From JBDSSS01 sp963764195 (GTDB lineage: Bacteria > Actinomycetota > Actinomycetes > Actinomycetales > Dermatophilaceae): a stretch of DNA of 64,000 nucleotides. Below are positions 61,399-64,000 of this stretch, piece after piece. How positions within the stretch are numbered: the first letter of the stretch is position 1; each line of letters starts with the position of its first letter. The stretch spans positions 806,001 through 870,000 of the forward strand of contig CAVXRG010000003.1 in assembly GCA_963764195.1 (NCBI GenBank), written 5' to 3'. Under the pieces are notes generated by a model. The model was not told where the DNA came from. It saw only the letters and a list, made by a program, of their open reading frames with translations, and did not search any database. Both the position numbers and the translations under genes were made by a program.

Positions 61399-61443
61399 CA
61401 TCGGCATGTGGGCGAGACGCACGCGCCCGGCAGGCGGCGGAAA
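61399..61443 (+). repeat. ~44-nt repeat shared with 59598-59641
   Basis: See the copy at 59598; this copy is followed by GACGCTGCACGCGGCTGCC, resembling the dispersed GACGCTGCCGCTTCGCGGC motif at 55706. Confidence 0.75.
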
Positions 61444-61619
61444 GACGCTGCACGCGGCTGCCCCGTAGTGACAAGGTGAGGCATGGGGAAGCGCCACCAG
61501 GGTGTATCCGGCTCTGCGCCAACGATGAGCGATGCCCGCAAAGGCTGGGCGCGACGCCGCCAAGAGTGGCCAGCCGCAATTCACTTTGTGTGCGGCACTT
61601 GGCGTCTTAGCCTTGCGGG

Positions 61620-62465
61620 GTGATTTGCCCATTCTGCGGACAGGAAGAACAGCGAACTCGCGAGCACGTGTTCGGCCAGCGCTTCCGCAAAGACTTCCCT
61701 AGCGTCGAGCGACACATCCAGCAGGTCGGTGACTTCGCCGAGGGGTGGCTGCACGACACGGTCGTCGAGTCCGAAGGCGGCTTCGTTACCAAGCAAGAAG
61801 CACGCGGGGATAGGACGCCCGAACTGCACGAGGTGAAGGTCAACGTTGGCGCCAAGTGCAACGGGGGCTGGATGGCAGAGTATGACCGTGACGCAGTGAC
61901 GGTCATCAAAGCGCTGAAGACTCGCACGGGTAGGAGGACGCCCACTCCGACTCAGGCGAAGAAGCTCGCCCTCTGGCTCGTCAAGATGGGCATGGCGTAC
62001 GACCTCTACCAGCCCCGGGACGAAAAGGCCTACACCGATGCGCTGCGCCACGCGCTCTTCGCGAGCCGAGGGCTGCCCGCCGGGACCAACGTCTACATGG
62101 GCTACGAGCCGAGCCAGCCGGACTGGCTGAGCTTCTGGCAGCGCGGGTGGCACGTCGCCCCGTTCGACACTCCCGCAGAGCACGTCGTGTACGCCGAACC
62201 CAACCTGTCGACGACGTTTTTCGGCATGGAGGGCTTACGGCTCGTAGCTCATCGGATCGCGCCCGAGGTCGACCCGCTGCTACGCCACGCCGCGGTGACC
62301 TTGCTGCGGGACCAGATGGTGAGGAGCGGGATGGTGCCAATCGCGCCGACGCTGGCGAAGTCCCGACTCCAGCCGATGGACGAGCGCGGAATTGCGCTGG
62401 GAATGTATGCCGTTCAAGCCTTTGTAGCAGAGCACACACAACAGATGGCTCCTCACGCCCGCTAG
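61620..62465 (+). CDS. HNH-endonuclease-like protein
   Basis: 281 aa from GTG 61620. CPFCGQEEQRTREHVFGQRF gives a C-x2-C pair and a His in 'REHVFGQ', and VNVGAKCNGGWMAEYD gives the next Cys with an N-x-GW motif: the layout of HNH_5-type stand-alone nucleases in accessory regions. The C-terminal ~170 residues (LWLVKMGMAYDLYQPR, AHRIAPEVDPLLRHAAVTLLRDQMV) are helical and family specific. Nuclease activity is inferred, not shown. Confidence 0.65.
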   Translation: MICPFCGQEEQRTREHVFGQRFRKDFPSVERHIQQVGDFAEGWLHDTVVESEGGFVTKQEARGDRTPELHEVKVNVGAKCNGGWMAEYDRDAVTVIKALKTRTGRRTPTPTQAKKLALWLVKMGMAYDLYQPRDEKAYTDALRHALFASRGLPAGTNVYMGYEPSQPDWLSFWQRGWHVAPFDTPAEHVVYAEPNLSTTFFGMEGLRLVAHRIAPEVDPLLRHAAVTLLRDQMVRSGMVPIAPTLAKSRLQPMDERGIALGMYAVQAFVAEHTQQMAPHAR

Positions 62466-62559
62466 CTAGCGACAATGTGACGCAGTTCCATGCAAGGCTG
62501 ATCACTGATGCAGATGTGGCCTGCTGACCCACGAACCCAGCGCAGCCGCGCCCCGCCCG

Positions 62560-64000
62560 TCAGTGGCGCATGTTCACACGGATGCCGCCGAGGAGTGTTG
62601 GCGCGAACGAGCTGACACGGTCGCGACGCTTCAATTCCTGGAGTAGTTCCTCAGTTCCCTCTCGTTCCTTCAACTTCGGACGGTGGTGTCCAATCCTGGT
62701 CAGCGGCTCGTACTCATCCCCCAGGGCCAGAAGGACTTCGTTCAGGTCAGACAGTTTGATCTCTCGCAGGTGAGGTTCTATTAGGACCAGGATGCGCTCG
62801 GCCGGCGCGCCCGCCTTGCTGAGCTCGAGCAGCAAAGCAACCGAGACCGTATTGCCCATCGCAGCCCACTCGGAGATCGCGATCGCACCTTGACGGGTTA
62901 ACCTACCGCTCATGAAGTCGAGGTTGTCCGTTATCGCTCGCTTGACGGCGGGCGCCACACGAGGGCTGCGCATCATCTGGGTCAGGTCATCACTCGACAG
63001 GGGCAGGTCGCAGACGTACGTCGAGAGCTCCTTAGACGCTTCGAAATATCTCTCGCGGAAGGCGAATGGACGACCGCCAACGGGGGCGTATGTGTCGGCC
63101 ACATCGGCCACCAACTCCGCGGTCAGGAGGGCCGGAAGAAGCGAAAGCCCGGTGTCTGTCAAGCGTTCGGCGTCCATGGGCGCAGACAACTCGAGCTGCT
63201 TCAGTAGGCGCACGCGCGTGTGAACGGACAGGCCCTCGGCATTGGCCAACGCAAATGCGAGGTCCAACCTTGACGCCTCTTCGACTTCCGTGGCCTCAGA
63301 GAGATCACTAGTGCTGAGGTGCTCGATCATTTCCCCAGTGGCTCCGAACTTCTCTACAAAGAGGCTCACATTCCAGACAGTGGGCGCGCACCGGCCCGCC
63401 GCCACGACCGCGGGCCATGCCCCTTCGTCGAGTTCTTTCAAGTCCGCGACGTCGCATGATTCCGAAGCGCCTTCCGCGACGGCCAGCGTGGCCGACTTGG
63501 ACGCATCAAGGACGTCTTGAAGGACCGCAACGAACTCCTCAGGGCTGTCGACCGTGGCCTCGCCATCCTCCAACGCTTCGAGGTACTCGTCCATGTTGAC
63601 GAGCACGCGCTTGTAGACGTCCGTATTGGCCGCCTTCACCGCATCAAGACCCAGGCTGGTGCCCTGATCGAGCGCCGCCAACAGGTTCGCCCGCGTAACT
63701 GGGTACAACCCAGCTCTGACCACAGCCTCGCGCTGCGCTTGCCCGAGCTCGGCGAGGTCGCTGATCTCGACATCAAGACGACTAAGTAGCATCGCGCGGT
63801 CTGCCGCCCCCGACGCATCGGCTGAGCCGACGAACGCCTGCATCTGGGCATAGTGCTCCGAGACGAACTCCGCCGTGCGGTCCGACGCCTGATAGTCCAC
63901 GTTCCTACCAGCATTTTGTGCTGCGGCATCGACAAGCGCGATGGCCTGCTGAACGTCGAGCGGGGCATTTTCAACGAGGTGGACGAATACACTCTCCCAG
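62560..64000 (-). CDS. C-terminal part of a large YobI-like P-loop NTPase, 5' end beyond window
   Basis: At least 480 codons, open through the window edge; the apparent GTG at 63900 is internal, since WESVFVHLVENAPLDVQQAI precedes it in frame. The visible part is a helical-repeat-like region (SDRTAEFVSEHYAQMQAFV, LDVEISDLAELGQAQREAVVRAGLYPVTRANLLAAL, NTVSVALLLELSKAGAPAERILVLI) typical of the C-terminal half of YobI-type membrane NTPases, relatives of KAP ATPases. The Walker domain would lie outside. Such proteins cluster in conflict/defence islands, but role unproven. Confidence 0.6.
   Translation of the reverse strand, partial: WESVFVHLVENAPLDVQQAIALVDAAAQNAGRNVDYQASDRTAEFVSEHYAQMQAFVGSADASGAADRAMLLSRLDVEISDLAELGQAQREAVVRAGLYPVTRANLLAALDQGTSLGLDAVKAANTDVYKRVLVNMDEYLEALEDGEATVDSPEEFVAVLQDVLDASKSATLAVAEGASESCDVADLKELDEGAWPAVVAAGRCAPTVWNVSLFVEKFGATGEMIEHLSTSDLSEATEVEEASRLDLAFALANAEGLSVHTRVRLLKQLELSAPMDAERLTDTGLSLLPALLTAELVADVADTYAPVGGRPFAFRERYFEASKELSTYVCDLPLSSDDLTQMMRSPRVAPAVKRAITDNLDFMSGRLTRQGAIAISEWAAMGNTVSVALLLELSKAGAPAERILVLIEPHLREIKLSDLNEVLLALGDEYEPLTRIGHHRPKLKEREGTEELLQELKRRDRVSSFAPTLLGGIRVNMRH

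Noticed and set aside
63898..63900. GTG as true start of the YobI-like gene
   Set aside because: Protein-like sequence continues in frame to the window edge, so the gene is truncated by the window.

Overview
High-GC (roughly 70% by eye) actinobacterial chromosome. Several things point to Actinobacteria: the gene order pyrR-pyrBC-carAB-pyrF-mihF-gmk-rpoZ-coaBC-metK-priA, the mycobacterial-type integration host factor, the motor-dead PriA, many GTG starts, and leaderless promoters of the form TAnnnT placed 6-8 nt before the start codon. The flavor of the sequence resembles Intrasporangiaceae/Dermatophilaceae (Janibacter, Knoellia and relatives), but that is an impression and not a measurement.

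Layout. 1-5 kb: a small envelope/secondary-metabolism-like group on the minus strand (ATP-grasp protein cut by the window edge, PIG-L deacetylase with a degenerate receiver domain, two glycosyltransferases) and a lone 2-hydroxyacid dehydrogenase. 5.2-15.4 kb: a complete pyrimidine operon pyrR-pyrB-pyrC-carA-carB-pyrK-pyrD-pyrF, with most joints overlapping (ATGA, GTGA or TGATG) and a PyrR-binding RNA element that runs into the pyrR ribosome-binding site. 15.4-28.3 kb: lipoprotein, mihF-gmk-rpoZ-coaBC, metK, priA, a saccharopine-dehydrogenase-like protein, an ArsR/MFS pair, then def-fmt-rsmB. 28.3-36.4 kb: dienelactone hydrolase, rpe, an FMN riboswitch followed by ribM-ribD-ribE-ribBA-ribH, then hisE-hisG, a PH-domain protein and a flavin reductase. 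36.4-45.3 kb: repeat cluster, HIT protein, MFS, small kinase, a hisF carrying a single-base frameshift, a TIGR03085 protein, a tandem GNAT protein, and a heterodimeric ABC exporter whose two halves show the expected asymmetric degeneration.

45.3-64 kb is different: lower GC, mixed strands, longer gaps, dispersed short intergenic repeats, an IS110-family element with room for a bridge RNA, and an IS3-family element (frameshifted orfB) that appears to have cut an unknown gene in two. The cargo is an alpha/beta hydrolase, a DinB-like protein, an ArsR-methyltransferase-unknown operon, a PCMT-like methyltransferase, a stand-alone trypsin-like protease, a heavily frameshifted pair ending in DUF4041 plus GIY-YIG, a second GIY-YIG protein, an HNH-like protein and the C-terminal part of a large YobI-like NTPase running off the end. 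It looks like a genomic island with possible defence content, but no complete known defence system can be demonstrated.

Indels recur (hisF, DinB tail, IS3 orfB, and many in 55.9-58.6 kb). This fits either real gene decay in the island or uncorrected long-read sequence errors; the hisF case argues that at least some are errors.
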